Source of the DNA: Pseudolysobacter sp964466115
Lineage (GTDB): Bacteria; Pseudomonadota; Gammaproteobacteria; Xanthomonadales; Rhodanobacteraceae
Assembly: GCA_964466115.1 (NCBI GenBank)
Contig: CAYXMH010000014.1
Span: forward strand, 8,593 to 72,592
Direction of reading: 5' to 3'
DNA length: 64,000 nucleotides
The notes under the pieces are model-generated. The model ran no database searches. It was not told the DNA's origin and saw only the letters and a program-made list of their open reading frames with translations. The position numbers and the translations under genes were made by a program. Below, piece by piece: positions 1-8,208 of the stretch; position 1 is the first letter of the stretch; every line of letters begins with the position of its first letter.

Positions 1-2
1 CG

Positions 3-149
3 GATAAGACGGTATTTGCATTGGCTACGGAATTACGCCAAGGCTCGGCCGTCATCCTCGAAGAAGTACCCCTGTTCGACCGCGCTCTGGATGCAATCGT
101 CGAACGCCTTAAATCCGCACACAGCAGCAATACTACCATCCAGGCTTAA
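3..149 (+). CDS. C-terminal end of an unidentified protein (5' end outside window)
   Basis: An open frame enters from the left edge and stops with TAA at 147-149, giving 48 residues that end in ...SAHSSNTTIQA. The stretch reads like a soluble, mostly helical protein end (alternating charged and hydrophobic residues, LFDRALDAIVERLK). The codon pattern looks like that of real genes nearby, and the overlapping frames have no such pattern. I do not recognise the family. It lies upstream of nadC in the same direction, with about 140 bases between them. Confidence 0.5.
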   Translation, partial: DKTVFALATELRQGSAVILEEVPLFDRALDAIVERLKSAHSSNTTIQA

Positions 150-288
150 CGCCCAATTTTTATTTTCGCGCTGCCGCTTTTCACCAAGCCCGTTCAACCA
201 CCGAATCCACGCTTAGCGCCTTTAACTCGTGCGGCATTAATTGCGTGATTCCCACTTCTGGCTTGCCTGTCGTTATAAACTACGCAGG

Positions 289-1149
289 ATGAGCGCTGAA
301 ACCACTTTAAATTTGCCGCCGACCGAGTATATTCGCCGCGACGTCATGCGCGCATTGGCGGAGGACATCGGCGCGGGCGACGCCACCGCCGATCTCTTGC
401 CGGCACAATCCGTAGCAACCGCGCACGTTATAACGCGCGAAGCGGCGGTAATTGCCGGCAGCGCCTGGTTCGATCTTTGTTTCCGTACACTCGATCCCGA
501 CATTCAAATCAAATGGGAGACCCACGACGGGGCTCACGTTGCGCCTGGTCGCCGCTTGTGCACATTAAGCGGAAAGGCCCGCGCGTTGGTTAGTGGCGAG
601 CGTTGCGCTTTGAATTTTCTACAAACCTTGTCTGGCACGGCCACCGCCACCGCCGCATTCGTTCAGGCGGTGCAGGACACCAAGGCGCAAATTTTAGATA
701 CGCGGAAAACTTTGCCGGGCTTGCGCTTGGCGCAGAAATACGCCGTGCGCGCCGGCGGCGGCACCAATCATCGCATCGGTTTGTATGATGCGATCTTAAT
801 TAAAGAAAACCACATTGCAGCAACCGGTTCAATTGCAGCGGCAGTAAAAGCCGCCCACGACCTTCACCCAACCTTGCTATTGGAAGTAGAGGTGGAATCG
901 CTGGCTGAATTGCGTGAGGCGTTAGCGGCTGGAGTGCAACGCATTTTGTTGGATGAGTTTTCTCTCGAAGATACCCGCACAGCGGTGCAAGAGACCGCTG
1001 GACGAGCCGCTTTGGAGGTATCCGGTGGGGTGAGCATGGCGGAACTGCGTGCCATTGCGCAAACCGGAGTGGATTACATATCGATCGGCGCAATCACCAA
1101 GCATATCCGGGCTATCGACCTATCCATGCGAATTGAGCACGCAATTTAA
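289..1149 (+). CDS. nadC: nicotinate-nucleotide pyrophosphorylase (carboxylating), quinolinate phosphoribosyltransferase
   Basis: It converts quinolinate and PRPP to nicotinate mononucleotide, CO2 and PPi in de novo NAD synthesis, in the cytoplasm. The 286-residue length fits the family. The N-terminal domain has the RALAEDIGAGDATADL motif (about residues 21-36). The catalytic barrel carries DTRKTLPGLR (137-146), the glycine-rich AGGGTNHRIGLYDAILIKENH (155-175) and a late SGGV segment. I start it at the ATG at 289, just after GCAGGA; an in-frame TTG at 241 would add 16 residues that do not look like the family. No nadA or nadB is seen nearby, so it appears to be a stand-alone gene here. It is convergent with the FHA gene downstream. 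Confidence 0.95.
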   Translation: MSAETTLNLPPTEYIRRDVMRALAEDIGAGDATADLLPAQSVATAHVITREAAVIAGSAWFDLCFRTLDPDIQIKWETHDGAHVAPGRRLCTLSGKARALVSGERCALNFLQTLSGTATATAAFVQAVQDTKAQILDTRKTLPGLRLAQKYAVRAGGGTNHRIGLYDAILIKENHIAATGSIAAAVKAAHDLHPTLLLEVEVESLAELREALAAGVQRILLDEFSLEDTRTAVQETAGRAALEVSGGVSMAELRAIAQTGVDYISIGAITKHIRAIDLSMRIEHAI

Positions 1150-1177
1150 GAGCCGCACCCCCGGTCCCATTGATGCC

Positions 1178-1996
1178 TTATATCTTGCCAAGATAACGCA
1201 ACCCAACAACCCCAATAACGCCTATGACCACCAAAAACGCAATAATCCACAATAAAAGATGTGATGATTGGGCGTTTGTGGACGCTGCGGCCATTTCGCC
1301 ACGCGGTTGGGTGGCGTTTTGCGGTTGCCGTTCAGCACCGGGCGCAAGCAATAAAAACCGTACCGTGTCCAAACGCAGCTCATCCCCGGGCTTTAGTACT
1401 CCGCTGCCGTGAACGCGCTTATCGTTGATGAAGCTGCCGTTGGCCGAACCCAAATCCTCGACCATCGCGCCTTCAGGCAAAACCTGCAATTTAAGGTGAT
1501 GCCGTGAAATTTCATCGTTAGGAATGCAAATATCACAATCGGGCTGGCGACCGACGGTCATCGTGCCGATTAACGCAAAATTTTTCCCGAAGGTGGGACC
1601 TGAGACCCCGCGCAACATAAATTTCGGCATTGCCATGCGCACTCGGGTGCGGCCGTCGTCCTCGTCAGCGATCTTCTTTTGCGCGGGAGGTTCCTTGGCC
1701 GGTACCGAAGTTCGATCCGGTGCAACGACCCGGCATCCAACTTTAGCAAACAGCAATAGGTCACCCGATTTGAATGGCATTGTTTGGGTGATTTGGCGGC
1801 CGTTCAAAACGGTAACCGCTTTCGCGTCGATGGCGCGAACCTGAGCCTGTCCATCTTGCAATTGAATCTCACAATGATGCGATGCAATCCCAGGGGCGGC
1901 CAACATGACTTGGCAGTCCTCTCCATTACCGACCAAAGTGAGCCCTTCTTTCAATGCAATCGGTTCATGCTCACCATTCGGGAAAATCAACTTCAT
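1178..1996 (-). CDS. double FHA-domain protein with C-terminal membrane anchor
   Basis: A 272-residue protein with two forkhead-associated domains. The first (about 1-92) keeps a histidine pair (SHHCE) but has GN where the phosphothreonine-binding GR is expected, so it may be degenerate. The second (about 127-218) is canonical: TVGRQPDCDI, SRHHLKL and GSANGSFIND. A linker rich in charged residues contains DDGRTRV, a plausible phosphosite. Residues 246-266 form one hydrophobic helix followed by RYLGKI, giving a tail anchor with the FHA domains in the cytoplasm. AAGGAG lies 7 bases before the ATG. It follows the kinase gene by 74 bases on the same strand, so it is probably co-transcribed and a partner or substrate of that kinase; that link is inferred. 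Confidence 0.85.
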   Translation of the reverse strand: MKLIFPNGEHEPIALKEGLTLVGNGEDCQVMLAAPGIASHHCEIQLQDGQAQVRAIDAKAVTVLNGRQITQTMPFKSGDLLLFAKVGCRVVAPDRTSVPAKEPPAQKKIADEDDGRTRVRMAMPKFMLRGVSGPTFGKNFALIGTMTVGRQPDCDICIPNDEISRHHLKLQVLPEGAMVEDLGSANGSFINDKRVHGSGVLKPGDELRLDTVRFLLLAPGAERQPQNATQPRGEMAAASTNAQSSHLLLWIIAFLVVIGVIGVVGLRYLGKI

Positions 1997-2070
1997 CGCA
2001 ACTCCTTAAAATTGCTTAATCGACAGGACAATATTTTAAAACCACTCCCCCGCGGCAACTGCGGGATATT

Positions 2071-4599
2071 TTATTTATCGAGATCGCGCACGAGCCTAAA
2101 ACCGAGGCTATTTAACGCCACATCATCGGCAAAAGAATCGCTTACGCTAACCGATTCCTTACCCGCCTGCGACAGCCAGCCACGCCCCTTGACCATAAAA
2201 TCACGGCAATTGCTCCCCGCTTCAGCCGCCGCCCCATTGCCGCAAGCCCCGACCCATTCGCGTACGTTTCCATCCATATCATAAACACCACCGGCAGTCG
2301 TTTCAAAACGCCCAACCGGGGCGGTAGCAGCGTAACCGTCGTCGCAATCACTGCCCGTATGCGAATCGTATTTGCGCTTGAATGCCGCATCGGCGAGATT
2401 CGCCGTTTTGCAATCCGCTGGCGCTGACTTGCGCGCCACCTGCTCCCATTCTGCCGGTGCCGGCAACCGATAATGCTTGCCTGTTTCTTTACTTAGCCAT
2501 TTCGCAAAAATTGCCGCTTCCTGCCAACTGATGCAAACCACGGGGTGATTGTCGGTTTGATCGATATCGGGATTTTCCCAAGTGCGCTTGTGGGATGAGC
2601 GGAAAATCGATTCCCGATCCCGACAGCTTGGTTCTTTTCCGGCAAACAGACGACCGCCCTGTGTTTGCCAAAAACGTTTGAACTCCGCTCGGGTAACTTC
2701 AAAACGCTGCATCGCCAGCTTACTTCCGGCAAGAATCACCAACTCAGGCCCGAGCGTGCCATCGGCCATTGCGTCGTGGAATACGTAACCTGGTTCGCCG
2801 ATGTTATCTGCAAGCTTAAGCCCCTCGCGTGCTTGCGCATTTTTTGGATCGACCAACAGCGCTTTTTGATAAGCCGCCTTGGCGCCCGAGCGATTCCAAG
2901 CAGCGGTCGCAATTTTCGCCTCGCTAAGAAACGGCAGCGCTTGCTTGGCCCGACGCTCGGCTGTCTCCTTAAGCAACGCTTGGCCTTCCGGCAACGTTTT
3001 CGCAATCTCCTCTGTGCGCTCAAGATACTGCGCAAATTGGGTGAGATCACCATTGGTTTTCGCGCGTTCAGCCAACTCGAGATAGCGCTTTGCGATATCC
3101 ACTACTCCTTGTTTCGCTGCCTTGTTTTTGGGATCGAGCTTCAAAGCCAACGAGAATCGCTCTAGGGCATTGCTGCCGGGTGGTGTGGTTAACCGCTGCG
3201 CAATAAGATCGATCCGCCCCAAACGCAACGCTTCAACCAGCGGGTCCACCACGGTCGGCAAATTGGCCAAATCCAGTGTTTCGAGGGATAACGCGTCCGG
3301 GTCATTGGCATCGACTGCGTCGGTGATCGATGCGGTGGTTGCTAAAGCATCGTTTGCGGTAGCTGCCGCGGCCGGTATCGATGGCGGATCCTCAACTGCT
3401 GTAGGCGCTGCCTCCTGACGTTGGACGGTCGCTACCGGTGGTGGCTCCGACGCAGCTGGCGTCGTTGTACTCACCACGGGAAGGGTTTGCGCGGCTTGGC
3501 TGGAATTGTGCTTGCCCAACTGTCGATATAGAGCCTCGCCCACCAAACCCGAACCCAAAAGCAACATCAGCACCGGCAGTGCGCTTACCCAGCGCCGTGC
3601 ATTTCTTTGTTTATCATTATCGCTGGGATTGGGTTTTGGTGAAGGCTGGGAACGCTTTTCCGCCGCATTGCGATTATCAATGGCGCGGACTGTTCTTACT
3701 GCCGCACCGGCATTGGCTTTTTCGGGCGCATCTAAGCCTGCTTGAGTATTGTTTGACGGTGCGCTCGCTGCATCCGCGGCGCCTTCGCGAAATAACGCAG
3801 CGTACTGCGGCACCACGGCAGCCAAGCCGTCCAGAAATTCTTCTACATCCAAATATCGATCTTTTGGATCTTTCGCCAACGCCCGATCAATCAGCGGTTG
3901 CCAATGCGCGTGTTGTGCAGAAAGCCGCGGGATCGGTTCAAACACATGTGCATAAGCCACCGCAAACCCGTCCGCGCCATCGTAGGGCGGTTTGCCGGTT
4001 AGCCCATAATAAGTCAGCACGCCAAGACTGTAGATGTCCGCACGCGCATCAACATCCCCGCCACGAGCTTGTTCCGGGCTCATGTAATGACTGGTGCCGA
4101 CGGAGAAACCCGCGCTGGTGATATGCGAACCCTGGCTTGCCGCCAAAGCAATACCAAAATCGGTCAGCACCGGATTGGAATTGGCGTCAAACAAAATATT
4201 GCCCGGAGCGACATCGCGATGAACAAATCCGCGCTGATGCGCATACCCCAACGCACGCGCCACCCCCGCAACAACCTGGACCAACTCGCGTTCCTCGACG
4301 CCACGGTTTACGCGTGAGACAAAATCCCCATTCGGCAGATACTGCATGGAAAAATAGTGCAGCTGGTTAGAAGTGACGCCAACGTCGTAAACCGCGACGA
4401 TATTGGGGTGTGCCAACGACGCCAAGGTGCGTGCTTCTTGTAAGAAGCGTTTGGAGAAATTGGGATCGGCCGCCAGCACGGACACCATAACCTTGAGAGC
4501 GACTTCTCGGTCGAGCGAGGTCTGCACGGCCAAGTAAACACTGGCCATGCCGCCAACACCGATCTCGCGCTTAATGCTGTAGCCAGGAATATCGATCAC
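2071..4599 (-). CDS. membrane Ser/Thr protein kinase with C-terminal formylglycine-generating-enzyme-like domain
   Basis: An 842-residue multidomain protein. The kinase domain (about 7-265) has the glycine loop GVGGMASVYLA, VALKV (Lys36), the catalytic loop HRDVAPGN (127-134), DFG (147-149) and GTSHYMSPEQARG. The usual HRDxK lysine is Ala131, a change also seen in some active bacterial kinases and in tyrosine kinases. A Pro/Ala/Thr linker with one membrane helix (about 338-356) follows, then two TPR-like segments (ALKLDPKNKAA, ALLVDPKNAQA). An FGE-sulfatase-type fold covers about 605-842 (FEVTRAEFKRFW, NHPVVCISWQEA, YRLPAPAEWE, DMDGNVREW, LGFRLVRDL) and probably faces the periplasm. I start at GTG 4599 (MIDIPGYSIK), as in related kinases; an in-frame GTG at 4644 would add 15 atypical residues. 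Confidence 0.88.
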   Translation of the reverse strand: MIDIPGYSIKREIGVGGMASVYLAVQTSLDREVALKVMVSVLAADPNFSKRFLQEARTLASLAHPNIVAVYDVGVTSNQLHYFSMQYLPNGDFVSRVNRGVEERELVQVVAGVARALGYAHQRGFVHRDVAPGNILFDANSNPVLTDFGIALAASQGSHITSAGFSVGTSHYMSPEQARGGDVDARADIYSLGVLTYYGLTGKPPYDGADGFAVAYAHVFEPIPRLSAQHAHWQPLIDRALAKDPKDRYLDVEEFLDGLAAVVPQYAALFREGAADAASAPSNNTQAGLDAPEKANAGAAVRTVRAIDNRNAAEKRSQPSPKPNPSDNDKQRNARRWVSALPVLMLLLGSGLVGEALYRQLGKHNSSQAAQTLPVVSTTTPAASEPPPVATVQRQEAAPTAVEDPPSIPAAAATANDALATTASITDAVDANDPDALSLETLDLANLPTVVDPLVEALRLGRIDLIAQRLTTPPGSNALERFSLALKLDPKNKAAKQGVVDIAKRYLELAERAKTNGDLTQFAQYLERTEEIAKTLPEGQALLKETAERRAKQALPFLSEAKIATAAWNRSGAKAAYQKALLVDPKNAQAREGLKLADNIGEPGYVFHDAMADGTLGPELVILAGSKLAMQRFEVTRAEFKRFWQTQGGRLFAGKEPSCRDRESIFRSSHKRTWENPDIDQTDNHPVVCISWQEAAIFAKWLSKETGKHYRLPAPAEWEQVARKSAPADCKTANLADAAFKRKYDSHTGSDCDDGYAATAPVGRFETTAGGVYDMDGNVREWVGACGNGAAAEAGSNCRDFMVKGRGWLSQAGKESVSVSDSFADDVALNSLGFRLVRDLDK

Positions 4600-4724
4600 G
4601 GCCGGCTCTGCTCTAAATCCATACCTGACAAGGCTCCAAGCCACATTGTAACGGAATCGAGGCGTCTAAAATCCGTCTATTATGTTCTTGCACGATAATC
4701 CTTTAACCTAACTGGAGGAATAGA

Positions 4725-4802
4725 GTGAGACTGCCTTTGCCTGCCAAATATTACCTCGCAATGCGTCACAAACTCTGGCCGATTGGGCAAGAATTGCTTT
4801 AG
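4725..4802 (+). CDS. candidate 25-residue small ORF with strong ribosome binding site
   Basis: Between the kinase gene and the thioredoxin gene, the run CTGGAGGAATAGA is followed at a good distance by GTG and 25 sense codons (MRLPLPAKYYLAMRHK..., ending QELL, then TAG). It is basic and partly hydrophobic. It lies 44 bases before the thioredoxin start on the same strand and could be a leader peptide, a small protein or a relic of a longer gene. I know no family for it. The only evidence is the GGAGG motif and the open frame. Confidence 0.25.
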   Translation: MRLPLPAKYYLAMRHKLWPIGQELL

Positions 4803-4846
4803 GCTCGCCAGTCACTTTACCCCCTCTCCATCCTGCAGGAAACGCA

Positions 4847-5704
4847 ATGCCCGAAAACAGCCACCATTTCGATGCAACGCATGAGAATTTCGAATCCGAC
4901 GTGTTGCGCGCATCCGCACAAACACCAGTGATGGTCGATTTTTGGGCACCCTGGTGCGCCCCCTGTCAAGCGTTAGGTCCAGTGCTGGAAAAAGTCATCG
5001 ACGGTTATAAAGGCGCCGTTAAATTGGCTAAAGTCGATACTGATAAACAAATGCAGTTGGCAGCCGTCTTTGGCATTAAGAGCCTGCCGACCGTCGTATT
5101 GATTAAGAATGGCCAGATCGTGGATGGGTTTATGGGGGCTTTGCCCGAATCGGCAATTCGGGAGTTTCTGTCGCGGCATCTTCCGGCGCTGCCGCCGGAA
5201 CACGAATCCGCGAGCATTACGACCACCGCGCAATCCCCCGACCAAGCCATCACCGACTTGCGTCCGGCCATTGCGGCAGCACCGGACAAACCCGAGCTTA
5301 GTCTTGAACTTGCCAAAATCTTAATGCAGACCGGGGATATCGAGGGAGCGGCGACAGAGCTTGCCGCCCTACCAGCCAACCTCTCCGACGATATTCGAAC
5401 TAAGCGACTGTGCAGTCGACTTGAGTTCCTACGCGCTTTGGAAGGTGCGGCGGACACCGCCACTTTGTTACGCCGTTTGGCGCAAAATGCGCACGATTTT
5501 GAAGCACAGGACTTGCTGGGTGTGCGGCGCGTGCTTGAAGGTGAGCTCAACACCGGACTGGAGGCTTTTTTGCATATCTTGCGCACTCAGCGCAACTGGC
5601 GCGATGGCCAAGCAAAACAACGGTTACTGACGGCATTTAACTTCATCGAAGACGACGATTTGGTCAGCCAATATCGGCGCAAGATGGCAGCTGTGCTGTT
5701 TTAA
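4847..5704 (+). CDS. cnoX: thioredoxin-domain protein with C-terminal TPR-like region, CnoX/YbbN type
   Basis: A 285-residue cytoplasmic protein, close to the length of E. coli CnoX/YbbN (284). Residues 8-115 are a thioredoxin fold: VDFWAPWCAPC with Cys37/Cys40, VDTDKQMQLAAVFGIKSLPTV with the cis-proline, and KNGQIVDGF. The remainder is helical repeats ending in a YRRKMAAVLF tail, typical of the family. E. coli YbbN has SxxC in place of the redox CxxC, but here both cysteines are present, so thiol-disulfide activity in addition to holdase/chaperone function is likely. GCAGGA lies 6 bases before the ATG. The gene stands alone. Confidence 0.88.
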   Translation: MPENSHHFDATHENFESDVLRASAQTPVMVDFWAPWCAPCQALGPVLEKVIDGYKGAVKLAKVDTDKQMQLAAVFGIKSLPTVVLIKNGQIVDGFMGALPESAIREFLSRHLPALPPEHESASITTTAQSPDQAITDLRPAIAAAPDKPELSLELAKILMQTGDIEGAATELAALPANLSDDIRTKRLCSRLEFLRALEGAADTATLLRRLAQNAHDFEAQDLLGVRRVLEGELNTGLEAFLHILRTQRNWRDGQAKQRLLTAFNFIEDDDLVSQYRRKMAAVLF

Positions 5705-5794
5705 GCTATTTCGTAGTTAAAGCGAGGGTATTCTCGAAGATCCTGCTGCATTCATTCATTTAAGGAGGCTGTCCGCAGGTTGCAGAAGGACCGA

Positions 5795-6436
5795 CTAACT
5801 TGCCAAACCACCACCACGCGCACGCATTTTCACACCCATCAACATCATGACCACTTCAACCACTTGCCGACAGACATCGGCGGCGGGGAGACTTGCATCA
5901 ATGGAAAGCGCGCTCGGTGGTGGCTTATCGAAACGCGCCATCACGTTACCGACCACTTCCGGCCCCCGATCACGGGCTAAATGCTGATTGGCTTCAACAT
6001 CGCGCGCAATGCGTTCGCGCGCCAGATCGGGCGGGACATCTAAATACACCGGAATCGGGGTAAATTGATAACGCCGAATCACACCATCCACACGGATCAG
6101 ATCACGCCGTCTGGCAAAGGTCATACCGTCAATTACGCTCGATTCGCCTAGGATGCAATTAATTTCCAAAGCCAGCAACAACGCACGAAACGCGGCACGC
6201 TTCTCGGCAAAACTGTAGGAGCACTTGGGAAACATCGCGCGACGAATCGCATCGCGGCAGACACGGCGCAACCCCAATTGATCCTCCAAAGCCCGGGCCA
6301 CAACGGATTTACCCGCGCCCGGCAACCCGATCAACGCAACCACCACTGGTTTAGGCCGGGTTTTTTCGGGGGTGACCACCGCTGGCGCCGCCTCAATCAA
6401 GGGCTTATGGGCAACATCGCTGGCATTTGAACTCAT
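5795..6436 (-). CDS. P-loop ATPase / small-molecule or nucleotide kinase-like protein (AAA_33 type)
   Basis: A 213-residue protein with Walker A GLPGAGKS near residues 37-44, then VCRDAIRRAMFP, AFRALLLALEI, SSVIDGMTFARRRD and VYLDVPPDLARERIARD. This order (P-loop, substrate helix, D/R-rich lid) is typical of AAA_33/zeta-like kinases that phosphorylate small molecules or nucleotides. The substrate cannot be read from sequence. GCGGAG lies 7 bases before the ATG. It is transcribed divergently from the DUF502 gene across a 324-base spacer. The glycine/arginine-rich C-terminus (MRARGGGLAS) has no visible function. Confidence 0.7.
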   Translation of the reverse strand: MSSNASDVAHKPLIEAAPAVVTPEKTRPKPVVVALIGLPGAGKSVVARALEDQLGLRRVCRDAIRRAMFPKCSYSFAEKRAAFRALLLALEINCILGESSVIDGMTFARRRDLIRVDGVIRRYQFTPIPVYLDVPPDLARERIARDVEANQHLARDRGPEVVGNVMARFDKPPPSALSIDASLPAADVCRQVVEVVMMLMGVKMRARGGGLAS

Positions 6437-6760
6437 TGCTATCTCCGCTTCGTTAGCACTAGCGTGCCACGATCGACAGGCTCTGACCAGATGCGGTTCG
6501 TGTCTTAAAAAAAACGCTCGGTTTTACGAAATTCCAACAACTGCGCACTGGACTGGTATCCTGTTTAAGAAAACGATTTGAATAAGTCGCAATTATCGCA
6601 AGCTTTCAGAAAGGCTTCGATCGAGATCAAAATTACAAGTGTTTGATCTAAAACGAATAAGTATGGATACGCACTAAAATCGCCAACTCTTATACTACGC
6701 TCTAAGAATAGACTAAATCAGAATTTCCTCAAACAAAGATGCCTCGGTTTATTGTAGCCA
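6437..6760. other. divergent intergenic region
   Basis: A 324-base spacer between two divergent genes. It is AT-rich towards the right, with TATACT at 6691-6696 that could be a -10 box for the DUF502 gene, but no convincing -35 lies at the right distance. A run of eight A at about 6509-6516 is followed by CGCTCGGTTTT. I see no RNA gene, repeat or open frame that I would defend. Confidence 0.5.
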
Positions 6761-7426
6761 ATGCGCAATTTCTACGTTAAGCGATATTTAATTACAGGCT
6801 TATTGACCTTTCTTCCCATATGGCTTACCTGGCTGGTATTCAAGTTTGTTTTTTCATTTTTATCTGAAGTCGGGGCCCCTTGGGTAAGCGCATTAGTTGC
6901 CGGCATCAGCGCCGCCTATCCAGCCGCGGATTGGTTTAACCAACGCTGGCTACAATCGATTTTGGCTTTCGTCAGCACTCTGGTTGCACTTTACTTGATG
7001 GGATTTGCCGCAAACCGCGTATTGGGCAAGCGCATGCTCAGCGCGTTCGACGCACTGATCTCCCGAATTCCTCTGGTACAAACCATTTACGGTGGCACCA
7101 AGAAACTGATGGCGGTGCTCTCAAACAAACCGGTTGGCACCCAGCGCGTGGTGCTGATCGATTTTCCATCGCCCGGTATGAAAGCGATTGGCTTCGTGAC
7201 ACGCGTTTTCATCGACGGCAATGGGCGTGAATTGGCCGCCGTCTACGTACCGACGACGCCGAACCCCACCGGGGGATACCTTGAAATCGTACCGTTGGAC
7301 AGACTGGTGGCTACCGACTGGAGCGTCGACCAAGCCATGGCGTTCATTCTCTCCGGCGGCGCAGTCGCACCCGATCAATTGCCTTTCGGCGCCACTCCAA
7401 AAAACCAAACGGACGCAAGTACCTAA
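6761..7426 (+). CDS. DUF502 family inner membrane protein
   Basis: A 221-residue protein with two N-terminal hydrophobic segments (about 8-30 and 66-86) and a soluble domain with family motifs: RIPLVQTIYGGTKKL, VVLIDFPSPGMKAIGFVT, VYVPTTPNPTGGYLEIVP and the ending MAFILSGGAVAPD. DUF502 has no firmly assigned biochemical role. No strong Shine-Dalgarno is visible before the ATG. Its TAA overlaps the ATG of the VUT-family gene by one base (TAATG), so the two are translationally coupled. Confidence 0.88.
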   Translation: MRNFYVKRYLITGLLTFLPIWLTWLVFKFVFSFLSEVGAPWVSALVAGISAAYPAADWFNQRWLQSILAFVSTLVALYLMGFAANRVLGKRMLSAFDALISRIPLVQTIYGGTKKLMAVLSNKPVGTQRVVLIDFPSPGMKAIGFVTRVFIDGNGRELAAVYVPTTPNPTGGYLEIVPLDRLVATDWSVDQAMAFILSGGAVAPDQLPFGATPKNQTDAST

Positions 7427-8193
7427 TGACCGCCGGTTTCTCAAAAAAAGAAACTTTGTATATTATGCTGGCCGGTTTTTTCATCACCAATACGATCATG
7501 GCCGAGTTTATCGGGGTGAAAATTTTCGCCTTGGAGGCAACGCTTGGACTTGCTCCGTTTAATTGGAATCTATTTGGCGAGTCCGGCAGTTTAAGTTTCA
7601 CGGCGGGCGTTATCTTGTGGCCCATCGTGTTTGTGATGACCGACATCATCAACGAGTATTTCGGCAAGAGCGGTGTGAGAATGCTTTCCTGGCTAGCAGT
7701 CGGGCTAATCTGCTACGCGTTTGCTTTTGCCTTCATCGCCATTCAATTAACGCCGGCGCAATGGTGGCTGACGGTGGGCCAACCGTATGGCGTACCGGAC
7801 ATGCAGGCTTCCTTTAGCATGACGTTCGGACAAGGCTTATGGACAATCGCAGGCTCCGTCGTCGCATTCGCTATCGGACAATTGGTCGATATCAATATTT
7901 TCCACTATTTCCGAAAACGCACCGGCGATAGATACGTCTGGCTGCGTGCCACGGGCTCGACCGTGGTTTCGCAATTCGTCGATAGTTACGTTGTGCTATA
8001 CATCGCCTTTGTCATCGGCCAGCAACACTGGCCGATATCGCGTTGGTTGGCGGTGGGTACGGTAAACTACAGCTATAAATTTGTCGCCGCTATCGCCTTC
8101 ACGCCATTGATTTATCTAGCGCGCCGACTATTGGACCACTATCTCGGCAAAGAATTGTCCGCACAAATGAAACACCGGGCCGCGGAACAATAA
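7426..8193 (+). CDS. VUT-family transporter, queuosine precursor transporter (YhhQ-like)
   Basis: A 255-residue membrane protein with about six hydrophobic helices. Family features are ITNTIMAEFIGVKIF near the start, LWPIVFVMTDIINEYFGK (the conserved D-x-x-x-E-x-[YF]-G) around 67-84, and RATGSTVVSQFVDSYV. Members import 7-cyano-7-deazaguanine or related bases for queuosine in tRNA. This copy has a long WNLFGESGSL/QWWLTVGQPYGVPDMQA loop pair, longer than in the E. coli protein. It is coupled to the DUF502 gene through TAATG. Substrate is inferred from the family; no queuosine biosynthesis gene is in the window. Confidence 0.82.
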   Translation: MTAGFSKKETLYIMLAGFFITNTIMAEFIGVKIFALEATLGLAPFNWNLFGESGSLSFTAGVILWPIVFVMTDIINEYFGKSGVRMLSWLAVGLICYAFAFAFIAIQLTPAQWWLTVGQPYGVPDMQASFSMTFGQGLWTIAGSVVAFAIGQLVDINIFHYFRKRTGDRYVWLRATGSTVVSQFVDSYVVLYIAFVIGQQHWPISRWLAVGTVNYSYKFVAAIAFTPLIYLARRLLDHYLGKELSAQMKHRAAEQ

Positions 8194-8208
8194 ACGCCAC
8201 GTTCCTCC

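Noticed and set aside
3438..4121. Open frame of about 227 codons on the plus strand
   Set aside because: Antisense to the kinase gene; Pro/His-rich without family resemblance.
5780..5980. His/Thr-rich small ORF starting at TTG
   Set aside because: Most of it is antisense to the P-loop kinase gene; start and composition are not convincing.
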